From Mesostigma viride (taxonomy: Eukaryota; Streptophyta; Mesostigmatophyceae; Mesostigmatales; Mesostigmataceae), in contig RPFO01000072.1 in NCBI GenBank assembly GCA_009746045.1, positions 3,421,237 to 3,485,236 on the forward strand: a stretch of 64,000 bases of DNA, written 5' to 3'. The notes beneath the pieces are model-generated. The model saw nothing but the letters and a program-made list of their open reading frames with translations, searched no databases and was not told the origin of the DNA. Both the position numbers and the translations under genes were made by a program. Positions 46,232 to 56,650 of this stretch are shown one piece after another (positions within the stretch are counted from its first letter, which is position 1; every line of letters begins with the position of its first letter).

Positions 46232-49200
46232 GTGAAGCAGTCCCGTGTACATAGTGAGACACCCTGTGGGGACACAGCTTCACATGTAAATAAATCTGGG
46301 CAGGGTGCCACCTCTGATCAGCACCAGGGGTGTACTGATGTTCTCATTCCACAAGATTGCATGCATGCTGCAGCACAACAATCCCCTCAACTGTCAACAG
46401 GTGGAGGGTCCCCAGACAGGGTTGGCTCTGGGAGCCTAGATGCTCTGCTGGGAGGGTCTGCTGGGTCCTCTGGATCCAAGATGCAGAAGGTGGATGTTGC
46501 GTCCTCACACGCAGGGCCCGTCCAGGCGTCTTCCCAGGTGCGTAATCTGGCTAGGCAACTGAGCTACACGGATGCTGGACGCAGGCTGCACAATATCTTT
46601 GGTCACACAGCCATGGCTGAGATGTTTGGTTGGAAGATTGGAGATGAGCCACTGAGGGAAGCATGCAGGGCTGCAGCTGAGCAATGTGCCTGTAAGGAGA
46701 ATGCTGCCAAGAAGCCAAGGTCCCATGCTAGGGAGCCTGCCAGGGAGAAGGGGGACATCCAGGTAGACGTCCAGCATATCAGGGGCTTATACATTTTGGT
46801 GGCAGTGGACAGATTTAGCAGGTACAGGCTGCTCCAGATTCTGCCAGATATGAAGGGGAATACCCTGCTGCTGGGCTTGCAGACTCTCTTACCAGGCTTT
46901 GGGGTGTACAAGACAGTACAGGCTGATATTCAGTTTGAGTGCCTACTGTCACAGCAGGAGCAACTGCCATGCAAGCTGCTGGTCACGCCCAGGGAGAGCC
47001 ATGGACAGCAAGGTGCTGTGGAGAGATCCATCAGGGAGGTCAAGACCGTAGTGCTGGCAGAACCTAAGGTGCCACTGGTAGCATCTGCTTTGGAGAGGGC
47101 AGTGTGGACCAGGCAGGTGGAAGAACAGTTGAACCTCAGAATAAACTACTATTATGACGGGGTGGCTGTCAATCCTGTAGCACTGCAGTTTGGAATGCTA
47201 GCCCAGGAAGTGGTCCAGGCTTGCTTGAGGAAAGCAGACAGGGTGTTTGCTCAGTTGAGACGCAAGGATAGGGGCTGGAATGTGCTGAGGCCTCAGGTGG
47301 GGCTGAAGGTCAGAATGTGGAAGGAGCCATCAATGCAGGGCAAGAGGGGCAAGTGGCAGAACGGGGTGGTGACCTGTGTGGAAGATGCCAATCGTTCCTG
47401 CCTTGTGGCCTTGGAGAGTAATCCCAGGCATGTTTACAGGTTGAGCTGGGCCAACGTCAAGGAACGCAAGCCACATGCAATCTGGCCTGCAGACGGGCCT
47501 GGACCCCAGTGTTGGCTGGAGGGCCAGGTTAAGGACCAGGTAGTTGATGTGCCTGTCACTGACGTGGGAGGTGGCTATCCCTCTGATGATGATGAGGTGC
47601 AGGAGGCAACTGCATCACCTGTGGTGGAGCCAACGGGGGCTGGGCCTGCACCAGGGTCCAAGAGGCCACTCATGGCAGACATTGTCCGGTCGCTCATGTT
47701 CAACAAGCACAAGGATCCCAAGGTATCTAAGTTGACTGAATGGGGTTCTTGCTGGGCTGCTACCCTAGAAGTGGATACTAACTCAGAGGTGTCTATCATC
47801 AGGGTGGAGGATGCTCAGGGCCTGAAGGTGAATAAGGCTGGCTGCAGGGCAGTGAGTGACTTTACGGGCACTGTAACAATGAAGATCCTAGGGGAAGTGA
47901 CTGTGCCTATCCTGGGTGTCCCCACTGCGTTCTGTGTGGTGGAAGGGTACCAGGGGCCTGCCATTTTGGGCCAGAATTTCTTGTGCATGCCAGGAGTGAC
48001 TCTGTCAGCAGATGAGCTTGCACTAGAAGGTCATGGCAGTTTGCCCCTCCAGAGATATCACTACTCCAAGGGTCTAGCTGTGGCAGTCAAGGCTGTGAAG
48101 GGGCAGCAGAGTGTGGGGCCTGAAGGCAAGGAGCCCATTGCTGAGGACTTGTTGATCATCCCAACCACCCTAGATCCACGGGACTTGGGGGTGCACAAGT
48201 ACCAGATTGCTGGTCACAGTCCTATTTCCTGGCACCAGTTGGTAGAGTTGATGCAAAGCCCCAAGATGGCTAAGGCATGGATTCTAGGGTTTGTCTCCAG
48301 TGGGCATGACTGGATAGTGTCTAACTGTGCTGAGCCTGTGGATGAGTTGCCCAGGGAGCATCAGTTGCTAAGGCTCTTGTTTGTGCTCAAGCTGAAGGAG
48401 ATAGACGGTGTGCAGGTGCCACATGTGAGGCCAGTTGTGACTGAGTACCATGGCACGGGGGAGCTGACAGATGAGGAGTTGTATACGCCTGGGATGCTGC
48501 ATGATACCTGGAGGATTGTTCTGTGTATATATCTGTCTTTCCTGGTCAAGGGCATTGCGTACAGCTCTGTGCTGATTGATTTCAAGAGGGCTTTTCTCAA
48601 GGGTGATGTGGAGCAGGCCAAGGAGACGTGGCGTGATATCCCTCCCTTCTTTGTAACAGTGCCCAAGGTGTGGAGAGCAGAGATCAAGTCAAAATATCTC
48701 AGAATACTCAAGGGTTTGGAGGGTCTCAGGTCCAGCCCTATCATCTGGAGAAAGAGCCTGGAAAAGTTTCTGAAAACTCACTGTGGCTTTACTGTGTCTC
48801 CAGTTGATCCTTGCTTGTTCCAGAGTACTCATGAAGGGTTGCCTGTGTTTGCATCTCTGCATGGAGATGACCTGCACCTTCTAGGGCCTCCTGAGTGGGT
48901 GGATTCAGTACTGTCCAAGATCCAGAAGAGGTTTGAGTTAGGAAAGGTCCAGCACATGAAGCAGGATGAGCCCATGGTGTTTTGTGGAATGCAGGCCACG
49001 CTGATCAAGAGGGCAGGTACTTGGTTTATCAAGATGGAGGGTGGCAACAACTATCCTCAGCAGATCATTGATGCCCTCCAGCAGCCCATTACCCAGGCCA
49101 GGTGTGCCACAATCAGGGGAATGTTGGCTTGGCTAGCTAGCATTTGTGCCCCAGATTTGTTGGTGCTGAGTAGGCTCACAGATGCTCAGCTGGTTGAGGT

Positions 49201-49768
49201 AGGGGCAGAGCAGGTGGTTGAGTCTGTCAGGAGCTCACCTCCACTCATACTGGCAGCTGTGGACTTGTACAAACCACTCAACATGGTGCTTTTTGTGGAC
49301 AGTTCCATGGACAGCAGGAAGGTGACGGATGTCAGGGGTAGGGCAGCAGCACTCATTACACTACAACAGGAGCACACTTCTCTGGTCAGCTGGTACAGTA
49401 GGTTACAGAACAGGGTGACGCCCAGCAGTGACATTGCTGAGTGCAGGGCAATATGTGAGGGGCTACACACTGCTCTTTACCTCAGGGAGTTATTCTACCA
49501 GCTCTGTCAGGTAGCTTCCTGTAGCTTGCAGCTGCACACACTGGTCAAGACAGACAGCATGGGCATGGTGCAGTTTGTGCACAGACAGCTCGCCAGGAGC
49601 AGGGATCTGGATTATTTGTTGCTGAAGGAGATGTCTTACCTTGCTCATCTTGAACATGTGCCTGGTGTTGACAACCCAGCAGACGCCCTCACCAAGCTGG
49701 AGAGCAAGGCTGAGCTACAATACCCTGTGCTCAAAGGGCTCATGTACCCCTTTTCTGGTGGGACTTGA
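46232..49768 (+). CDS. Copia-like Pol: integrase, protease-like, reverse transcriptase, RNase H
   Basis: 1178 residues, open. In order: a GAG-pre-integrase H/C motif (LHNIFGHT...CRAAAEQCAC, about 120-165); integrase core with D in IQVDVQH, D in VQADIQFE and E in GAVERSIRE; a retropepsin-like segment near 510-590 with DTNSEVS where active enzymes have DTGA/S, and ILGQNFL later; reverse transcriptase with IDFKRAFLKGD and the catalytic box LHGDDLH instead of YVDD; RNase H with FVDSSMD, SDIAECRA and a final VPGVDNPADALTKL. Copia elements normally place protease before integrase; here the protease-like part follows it. This is a real oddity or a look-alike domain. Confidence 0.85.
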   Translation: MKQSRVHSETPCGDTASHVNKSGQGATSDQHQGCTDVLIPQDCMHAAAQQSPQLSTGGGSPDRVGSGSLDALLGGSAGSSGSKMQKVDVASSHAGPVQASSQVRNLARQLSYTDAGRRLHNIFGHTAMAEMFGWKIGDEPLREACRAAAEQCACKENAAKKPRSHAREPAREKGDIQVDVQHIRGLYILVAVDRFSRYRLLQILPDMKGNTLLLGLQTLLPGFGVYKTVQADIQFECLLSQQEQLPCKLLVTPRESHGQQGAVERSIREVKTVVLAEPKVPLVASALERAVWTRQVEEQLNLRINYYYDGVAVNPVALQFGMLAQEVVQACLRKADRVFAQLRRKDRGWNVLRPQVGLKVRMWKEPSMQGKRGKWQNGVVTCVEDANRSCLVALESNPRHVYRLSWANVKERKPHAIWPADGPGPQCWLEGQVKDQVVDVPVTDVGGGYPSDDDEVQEATASPVVEPTGAGPAPGSKRPLMADIVRSLMFNKHKDPKVSKLTEWGSCWAATLEVDTNSEVSIIRVEDAQGLKVNKAGCRAVSDFTGTVTMKILGEVTVPILGVPTAFCVVEGYQGPAILGQNFLCMPGVTLSADELALEGHGSLPLQRYHYSKGLAVAVKAVKGQQSVGPEGKEPIAEDLLIIPTTLDPRDLGVHKYQIAGHSPISWHQLVELMQSPKMAKAWILGFVSSGHDWIVSNCAEPVDELPREHQLLRLLFVLKLKEIDGVQVPHVRPVVTEYHGTGELTDEELYTPGMLHDTWRIVLCIYLSFLVKGIAYSSVLIDFKRAFLKGDVEQAKETWRDIPPFFVTVPKVWRAEIKSKYLRILKGLEGLRSSPIIWRKSLEKFLKTHCGFTVSPVDPCLFQSTHEGLPVFASLHGDDLHLLGPPEWVDSVLSKIQKRFELGKVQHMKQDEPMVFCGMQATLIKRAGTWFIKMEGGNNYPQQIIDALQQPITQARCATIRGMLAWLASICAPDLLVLSRLTDAQLVEVGAEQVVESVRSSPPLILAAVDLYKPLNMVLFVDSSMDSRKVTDVRGRAAALITLQQEHTSLVSWYSRLQNRVTPSSDIAECRAICEGLHTALYLRELFYQLCQVASCSLQLHTLVKTDSMGMVQFVHRQLARSRDLDYLLLKEMSYLAHLEHVPGVDNPADALTKLESKAELQYPVLKGLMYPFSGGT

Positions 49769-50731
49769 AGTCCAGCCTTTGCCAGTTGGTGGCTGACCAG
49801 TGCTGTTGTCCCCAGGGGGGAGGGCAACAGGTAGCCTACCTGTCACCAAGCAGGTAGAAGGCTCAACAGGAGCAAGCTCTTCCTGTAAAGGATTAGCACA
49901 GTGGGATGCCTTTGGCCTCGGGCAGTTAGGCCATGACAGGGCAGGCCATGTTGAGAGTTCTTCCAGGTTGTTTGTATATATCTCTCTTGTTTAGTTTTCT
50001 TTAGCTGTGAATAAGTGACAACCTTGGATATTATGGTGTTGTAACCTGACAGTTGGGCCTTGCTGGTGCAGGCTGGTCCACTGGGAACACTCAACATTGG
50101 TTTTGGTGGATATTCTATAATAAAACATAATCATGTTGTATGCCAATCTCTCTTGTTGTCTGTCATGTGACCAGGTTAAGTTTAACCTGGGGTTCTGGGG
50201 TAGGGTTCGATTCCCTAGTTGAGCCACAGCCTGGTATGTATGACTCCTGGGCTTTAACACCCAGTGATGACATGGGCTCCCCATCAAGCAGTGGCACAGT
50301 GGTGTTGAAGTGGTTTCCATTGGTGAACATTTGGATGGATGATGCCTGGAACGCTCGGGGCGGGCGCCATGAAACGGGCGCCAGTGATAACTGGGAAGAC
50401 CAGGAACTCACTGTAATACGTTTCCTGTAGTCAGGGCCTCTCATTCAGATATCCAGGATATGTTGCCTAAGGAATATTCAATATCCTCCTTTAAGCCCAA
50501 GCCAAGGTACAGTTGCAAAAGAAAGGGTTGGGGATGACCTGCAGGTCAAGTTAATGATCAGATGGCAGGGTTGAACCATAGATCCCTAAGAAGGATACCA
50601 TTAAGGTGGCAAAAGGGGTGCTCATGAGGCTTATTATAAGTCCAGGGTAACCAGGTGTCCATTTCACAAGGCAGCAAGGAATGGGTTGGTCATGGTGTGA
50701 AGCTTGCAGCTCCAAAACAAGAAAGGGTTGG
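49769..50731 (+). other. Non-coding 3' region of the copia-like element
   Basis: About 960 bases without a convincing frame between the Pol stop and the 3' LTR. It contains GGTTCGATTCC (about 50207), which matches a tRNA-type B box, the inverted words GGGCGCC, and GGGAAGACCAGGAACTCACTG (about 50391), a near copy of the LTR end. The purine-rich AAAACAAGAAAGGGTTGGAG lies directly before the LTR (polypurine-tract position). It may contain remains of an older solo LTR or tRNA-derived repeat. Confidence 0.5.
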
Positions 50732-51375
50732 AGTTAGCATATTGGTGATGCAATATGCTAAGCATATCATACTTGAAGTGGCCTTTCCAACGCCGTGCTA
50801 AACGCCTCATTTGGACAAGGAACTTGAGAGTTATCAAGTCCCGAAGTAATGCCGCCGGACGCTACAGCAGTACCAGGACTAAGGACACGTGAGGGACAGG
50901 GCACGTGGCAGTGTTGGGTGAACCATCACACGTTACGTGTCACAGGACCGACTGTCACTAGGAGGTACTGTGGTCAATATTGGTTGATGGTACCAAGAAT
51001 GTCACAGGACTTCAGGACTGGCAGTCCTGCAGGTCTGGGATGGACGGGTACTTGTCATGACGGATAAATCCAGAGCGTTACTGTCATTCATGGAAGGACA
51101 GACGTCCTGGATTGATGCAACCAAGGAAATTGACAGTGGCGGACCTGCCAAGGCGTGCAAGGCCTGGCAGCAATGGTGAGACCTAGAAAGGCTCGGACAC
51201 AGCAGTGGCCAAGCGTCTTTTCCCAACACCGTCCGTGGGTACTGCCGCCTCAGGCTAGTGACCACAGGGTAGTGAGGCAACTGTGGTAAAGGTTAAAAGC
51301 CGCTGGTTGAAACCATGGCTCCATTCATCACATCTTGGGAAGACCAGAAACTCACTGATCCGCGTTCATCTAAAT
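50732..51375 (+). repeat. 3' LTR of the copia-like element
   Basis: 644 bp, the same as 43206-43849 apart from one visible substitution (A at 50765 for G at 43239). Its right edge is followed by the second CTGCC target copy. Read on the - strand, it supplies the false last 27 codons of the LamG reading frame before a stop at 51293. Confidence 0.9.
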
Positions 51376-54300
51376 CTGCCGCCCCTGCGGTGTTTGTGCT
51401 CATGTTGGTGATCGCAAGCGCTTCCGTCTGCGTCCCAGAATTTGCACCTGATAACGCGTTGAAGTTCCATTGACCCACGACAGTAGCGGGCATGGTAGCC
51501 TGAGGATAAACGCCGTTAGACAAGTCCACGATTTCCTGTGCCGTTAATTCGCGATCAAAGATGCGAACACTATCCCACGCTGCGTTCAGAGCGACTCGGC
51601 TGACATCGAACTGGCCGATAGTCAAGTTCGGACTTGAGCTCGTCTGAGACGGAACGTTTACAGTGTTGTTAAGAGAATACTTGACGCCGTTGATCCAAAG
51701 AAAGTAGCGAAGGGACGTGCTAGCCGCTCCTGCTACGTGCGTGAAGATCATCCGGTAGGTCGTGCTCGTTGCGAACGTCTGCTGGCTTTGGAAAGAAGCG
51801 ACGCCGCTTCCATTTGTCCCGTTGGAAAGAACGGCCCACGTATTCGTGCCGTTTGGGGAGTATACATAAACCCACGAAGTTCCGTCTCCGTACCTAAAGA
51901 TCTCAGGGCTTCCGCTTGTAGAAGGAGTCTTAAACGTGACGGAGATCGTCCATGTTGAACCAAGGTTTGGAAGACCCGAGGCGTAACTAGCTTGGTAGTA
52001 GTTTTGCGTCGTGGTGGACGTCGTTAGCACCAGCTGATTGTTCGAGTAGATCATGCCTGTCCCGAACTGCACCATCGCATTAGATGAAGAGTTTGTCCCG
52101 CTGCTTGCGAGTGACCCGTTGGTGAACGAGTAATGAGATAAAGACTGTTCTGTACCCACACCACCTGTGACTTCCTGAGTCGAAAAGGCCTGGTTATAGA
52201 AAGATATATTGTCCCACACAGCAGAACTGGTTGTCGAGAACCTTGCGTTTGTCCCGAGTCGCAGTGTTTTGACGCTCAGGTTTTCCAATGCCAGTGTCTG
52301 GTCCGTTTTTAAAGTTTTCTGAGTTCCGTCGATCCACAACCTGAACAATGCGTTGTTGGAGGTCGCGTCAGTGGTACGAGATACAGCGATTGCATACTTT
52401 CGGTTGGCCGAAAGTGTCACGTCGTCTGTACAGGACACAGTTGCTGAACTGGTCGAGAGTAGCAACTTGCCAGTGTTGTCGATAGCGAGGTACACACACG
52501 GTGTGCCGATGTTCGGATCACCGTATGCCCATATAACCGTATATTGCGTAACGGATGTCACCGTTAACTCCGTGAAGATGCTGAATGCCGAGAGTCCCCC
52601 GTTGAAGTCGTTACCAAGACTCGCCATCGCATACGAAGCGTTCCCGCCCGCGTCCTCGGCTAGCGTGAGGGCGTTCGAAGTAGGAGATACGCCGGGGGCG
52701 AATGTAAGAGAGTACCCTGACGCGGTTCCCGTATTTGCTCCTGTCGCAGAATCAAACTTCCACAAGCCCGGGGTGGGAGGGTCGACGTAGATGTTGGTGT
52801 ACCGATCAACTTGCAATTGGTTAAGTTGAGAGTTGAAGAACGCAACGTTGTCCCACTTTGACGCGCTTCCAAACTTGAAAGCATCGTTTGTACCCAACCG
52901 AAGTTTCCTCGACGTGATGTTAAGTTGGGTAACTGTCTCATTGGTTGCTAGAAGTTTAGGCACTCCGTTGATCCAGACAGTGAAAAGAGAGTTGTTGTTA
53001 CTTGCATCCGTTGAACGCGACAAGATGATATTTGTCAACGTGTTTGTCGCGAGCTGGTAGTCCATTATTGGGACCTTTGCCGTGTGAGTTGCGAGCTCAA
53101 TCGCTCCTGACGAATGAGCGAGCAGGAAGTAACAGGGAGAGGATCCGGAAGGATCTCCGTATGCCCAAATGACTGTGTACGGCTGGGAATTCCCCACAAG
53201 CGCAAAGTCGCATGCAATTGTGAACGAAGAGAGGCCAGAATTGAACTCAGGGCCCAAAACAACCTCAGCGTAGGTATAGTTGCCCCCAGCGTCTTCTTGA
53301 AGAGACAGAAGAGCGCCAGATGGGGAAACGCCGTTAGAAAACGTCATCACGGCCGATTGATATTCGCCCGTGTTTGAACCGTCGTTCGCGTTGAAACTCC
53401 AAAACCCGCTTGGGGTAGGAGGAGCGTTAGTGACCGCGCCGTTCACAAACGAAATAGCGTGCCCTGATGTTTTTTGGAAAGAATCATCCATGTACGCAAC
53501 TAATGCCGATCCTTTATTGGATCCCAAGTCGACCTCGACGAGTTCTCGAAAGGCTCCCGAGTACACATCTGCATCGCGACGAAAATAGATATCGTCGATT
53601 GAAGAACCGTCTGGTGCATAGATGATGGAATGAGTGTCAGTAGAGTCACCAGCCGCTTTTGTAAGAGGAGAATCGCCCGTCCCTGTGACGGGTGTCATAA
53701 GATTGGTTTCGTCGACAGAAGGAACGATATACCCCTTTTCTGTTTGCTCGTGAGCAAACGTGAGAGGAGTGCGAATTCGCTTCACAGTCGACTCTTCAAC
53801 TCCAATTTTAAGAATGGCGAGGTTAGTGAATTTAAATCCCGATAGATATCTCGCGTTCGTCGGAGAATACGTAGCGAAGTAGAAGTCTGCATCGTCGACG
53901 AATGACACGGGTCGCAGGAGTGACTGTACCAACAATCCGTTGCAATACAACGACCACGTGTCTGAGATCCGAGTCAAGCATACGCGATTCCAAGCGTCTA
54001 AACGCAGATAGGATTCGGAAAAGGATGCGTTAGTAGTGAGGCCGTCGATTGTGAGATGAACGCCAGTGTCAACAGAGAAGGACACGGATCCTCCTGACGT
54101 TGGCGGAAAACACCCATAGCTGAAGATGCCGACTCCAGGAATGGGAATCGATGCAGGGAAGAACACATCCAGCAAAATGGTCATGTCGGTCGTGGAAGGA
54201 AACCCCTTTCCTCCGATCGCGGCTTTGAACCCTTCCGAGTCTGCGCTTTGAGGATGGTAAGAGATGACTCTGTCGCTGATCGAGAAATCGTCTGTGCTAG

Positions 54301-55345
54301 AAGCCGTTGACATCTTCATCTCTACGCCGGATACACGATCGAACGGGCGATTTCCGTCAAAATCCCAAAACGACTTAACAGATTCGTACGGAATTCCCTC
54401 CAGATCTCCTCCCTTCGTGTACACTTCGATTGGCTTCAGGTCGCTAAAGTTCCCTCGAGAATCCTTTGCGGCCAAGTACACGGAGTACGGCCGCCCTTCT
54501 AAAAGACCCGGGAAAACAAACTCGTTTGACATTACTGCATCGTTCCCTTGCATCGTGTCTGTTTTTCTCGACAAGAAACCTTCAGGAGAGGTTTCATTGC
54601 CAATAAGAGAGCTCGCAAGGATGTCGGACCTCCTGCCCTGGTAAGCGTGAGCGGCAACAACAAGGTTGTTCTGTTCTGGGTCGACGAAGTCGTGGCGAAC
54701 AGAAATGGAGGAGTCAGAGACGGTTGTTGCAGCCGGCTCGGGGTTGGAAGTCGGTGGAGAAAGATCCGATTCGAGGTCGGTCTTGGTACCAGAAAGAACA
54801 ATGTTGATTGAAGAGACGGTGTCGGTGACAGTGCCTGAAATAGTAAGTCTCACGCGGACGCTGTAAGGCTTGTTCTTCGCAAGATCGATCTTCTTGTGAT
54901 TGGGAAGCGCAATGTTTGAAACCAAAGACCAGCTTCCATTCCACGACATCGCGATCTGGCCTGTAGTAACAATTCTCGAGACCTCGCGTGCGTGGGAAAC
55001 CGTCTCCGCCGCTATGTCGCACACTTCCACTTCGACAGCCGCCGTGGTCTGAACCGGCGGGGCAGGAGCGGGAACACCTTGTACGGTCACCCAAATGGAG
55101 TCTATGAATAGATCGGTTTCCGGCTTAAACGCGTATTTTGGAGCTACGTCAGGGTTTGCGAGGAATCCGCTGATGCACGTGTCGAGGAAGGCTCCCGAAA
55201 GCACTTCCGCTCGTGTGATCGAACGCGAGAATGCAGACGATCGAAATTGTCCGCGTTCAGTGACGGAATCTGACACCCATTTGTTTTGAAACGCGTCGTA
55301 GACGAGTCCCATGCCATCCGCTGCACCTGTCGTGTCAACATTCAA
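51376..55345 (-). pseudogene. FN3/LamG-repeat adhesin, main portion (5' of retroelement)
   Basis: About 1320 codons. The N-terminal 200 residues are beta-rich. An FN3-like domain (about 203-312, ending PYSVYLAAKDSRGNFS) follows, then four full LamG-like modules (about 322-540, 640-850, 855-1060, 1070-1290) and the opening of a fifth (GQWNFNALSGANSG), cut by the retroelement. Modules share SLF-x-x-W-I-N/D-G and WDN-x-x-F-N phrases. The original frame continues without shift at 43205 once the element and one target copy are discounted. It is one of the largest genes of the virus and probably a surface adhesin for sugars on the host cell. Confidence 0.78.
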
Positions 55346-55704
55346 AAGAGTCGCGAGCGTCTCAGTCCCGACCAGCCCGGAAAGAGGTCGGCGTATGCTT
55401 TTGGTACGAGATGATCATTCGGCGCATTGTCGTATTCAAGACGACTCGCAAACGGGAGTCTCAAAAACGAGCGGACTACAAGATCGCCGATAATGTTCAC
55501 GTTCTGCTGAAACTCCCAGACGCCGCCTTCATCGCTCATGTACGGAAGCGCCATGTCTCCGTGATACGTGTAAGCCAGATACCATTGTTCTTCCATCTTT
55601 CTCTCTAGCCGGAGAGAGTGGTTCACGACTCTCAGTCTCCACAAGGAGCCGTCCGCGCCTTCGAGGTTGAGCGCTTTCGCGCGGACGACGCCGCATTCAG
55701 CCAT
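55342..55704 (-). pseudogene. N-terminal piece of the giant LamG adhesin gene
   Basis: ATG 55704-55702 (MAECGVVRAKALNLEGADG) in context ccATGg after an AT-rich promoter. About 120 residues end with DHLVPKAYADLFPG, the fibre-type phrase also seen in the protein at 38186-39055. A single shift near 55385 moves the frame into that of the 51376-55345 part. Together with the other pieces the ancestral gene ran from 55704 to 39126 and encoded roughly 2800 residues. Confidence 0.6.
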
Positions 55705-55780
55705 GGTTGTTAAAACATAAACAAAAATTTGCACGCGATATTAACGCGGTAAATTTTTGTGCAAGGATTATGTTATCAGG

Positions 55781-55984
55781 ATGTCCTTTGCGGAAACTCT
55801 TATCAAGCTGGTTCTCTTGCTTTTCGTGATGTATGTCAACGCCGGTCTTGCCCTTGTCCATGCTTCTGAAGACTTGAGCTCTCGAAAAAATACGGATCCT
55901 AAAGAGTGGATTAAGTTGGTTCTCAAACTTCCGATAGACAAGATACCTGGCATGTTGGAAAAAATTAATTACGACGAAAAGTAA
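55781..55984 (+). CDS. 67-residue membrane protein, distant paralog of 1716-2555 family
   Basis: Start MSFAETLIKLVLLLFVMYVN at 55781. One N-terminal membrane helix is followed by LVHASEDLSSRKNTD and an IKLVLKLPIDKIPG segment. Length and layout match the small membrane protein at 1716-1919, which has IKALLLYYLILAN, then YDHLYSGHTRES, then IKLALFTPVFIP. The promoter is AT-rich. Confidence 0.6.
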   Translation: MSFAETLIKLVLLLFVMYVNAGLALVHASEDLSSRKNTDPKEWIKLVLKLPIDKIPGMLEKINYDEK

Positions 55985-56008
55985 TTTTATTACCATAATA
56001 AATAAATA

Positions 56009-56305
56009 ATGGACCCCTTTTTACGGATAGCTCTTGTGCTGGTCGTGGTTTTCTTGATTCTCTCGCTGATCGTGAATCTCGCTGGAGAAGAGCTTGCGAA
56101 AAAACTTTGCGAGTGGTTTGGCAAGGAGGACTCTGAAAAGTGCGCAGAACATGTATTCAATGTATTAAATGTAATCGCTTTGCCCCTGTTGGCCTTGTTC
56201 GCTGCTGCAGGGGTGGTCACAAAATGGCAGTCCTATAAGGACCAAAGGACAATTGCTAAAGCCGCTCAACTTAAGTTGAATAAGAGCAAGACCGTAAAAC
56301 CGTGA
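56009..56305 (+). CDS. Two-helix membrane protein (98 residues)
   Basis: ATG follows CATAATAAATAAATA. First helix residues about 7-25 (ALVLVVVFLILSLIVNLA), second about 50-68 (VIALPLLALFAAAGVV), with a cysteine pair between them (CEWFGKEDSEKC) that could form a disulfide on one side. Basic C-terminal tail. Its 3' end overlaps the convergent gene at 56271 by 35 bases. Probably an envelope protein. Confidence 0.55.
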   Translation: MDPFLRIALVLVVVFLILSLIVNLAGEELAKKLCEWFGKEDSEKCAEHVFNVLNVIALPLLALFAAAGVVTKWQSYKDQRTIAKAAQLKLNKSKTVKP

Positions 56306-56621
56306 AAAACAAAGAGGGGATCAGTGCAACCCTTTTGATAAGCGCGTTTGCGGCTAAAACAACAGTCAACCACACAAACGCCGTCTGGACCATTACATGA
56401 ACACTCTCGAAGCGGCTCTCGATGATTTCTTTGCAATGAATGGGGTTGGCGTCCCACACGTCCGAAGTCGTGTGTGTCATGGCCGCGCATATGTCGCTTT
56501 CTGGCATACTCATCCAGAACCCAAATGAGGCAATAGGCGGGCCTTTCATAAACAACTTTCGCAGCGGAGAAGATACACATGCCTCGTAAACATATTCCAA
56601 CGCCCAAAGGGCCCCCTTCAT
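56271..56621 (-). CDS. Membrane protein (116 residues)
   Basis: Cysteine-containing N-terminal 70 residues, then a strong membrane helix (VMVQTAFVWLTVVLAANALI) and a second hydrophobic segment. A short overlap with the convergent neighbour at 56305. No family recognised. Confidence 0.5.
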   Translation of the reverse strand: MKGALWALEYVYEACVSSPLRKLFMKGPPIASFGFWMSMPESDICAAMTHTTSDVWDANPIHCKEIIESRFESVHVMVQTAFVWLTVVLAANALIKRVALIPSLFFTVLRSCSYST

Positions 56622-56650
56622 CTGACCTACCTTAATTAATCCTCTGAAAA

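Larger units (their letters stand above)
43206..51375 (+). mobile_element. Complete Ty1/copia-like LTR retrotransposon (8170 bp)
   Basis: Two 644-bp direct repeats (43206-43849 and 50732-51375) differ at one position that I could see (43239 versus 50765). The target duplication CTGCC lies at 43201-43205 and 51376-51380. The interior holds Gag-type frames with a zinc knuckle, then integrase, a retropepsin-like segment, reverse transcriptase and RNase H in one frame. Near-identical LTRs mean a young insertion, far younger than the decay of the viral genes. It interrupts the LamG gene in its fifth module. Gag is frame-broken as given, so this copy may be non-autonomous. Confidence 0.9.

Noticed and set aside
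50195-50225. A tRNA gene around the GGTTCGATTCC word
   Set aside because: No matching acceptor stem, anticodon arm or A box at the proper distance could be drawn; only a B-box-like word remains.
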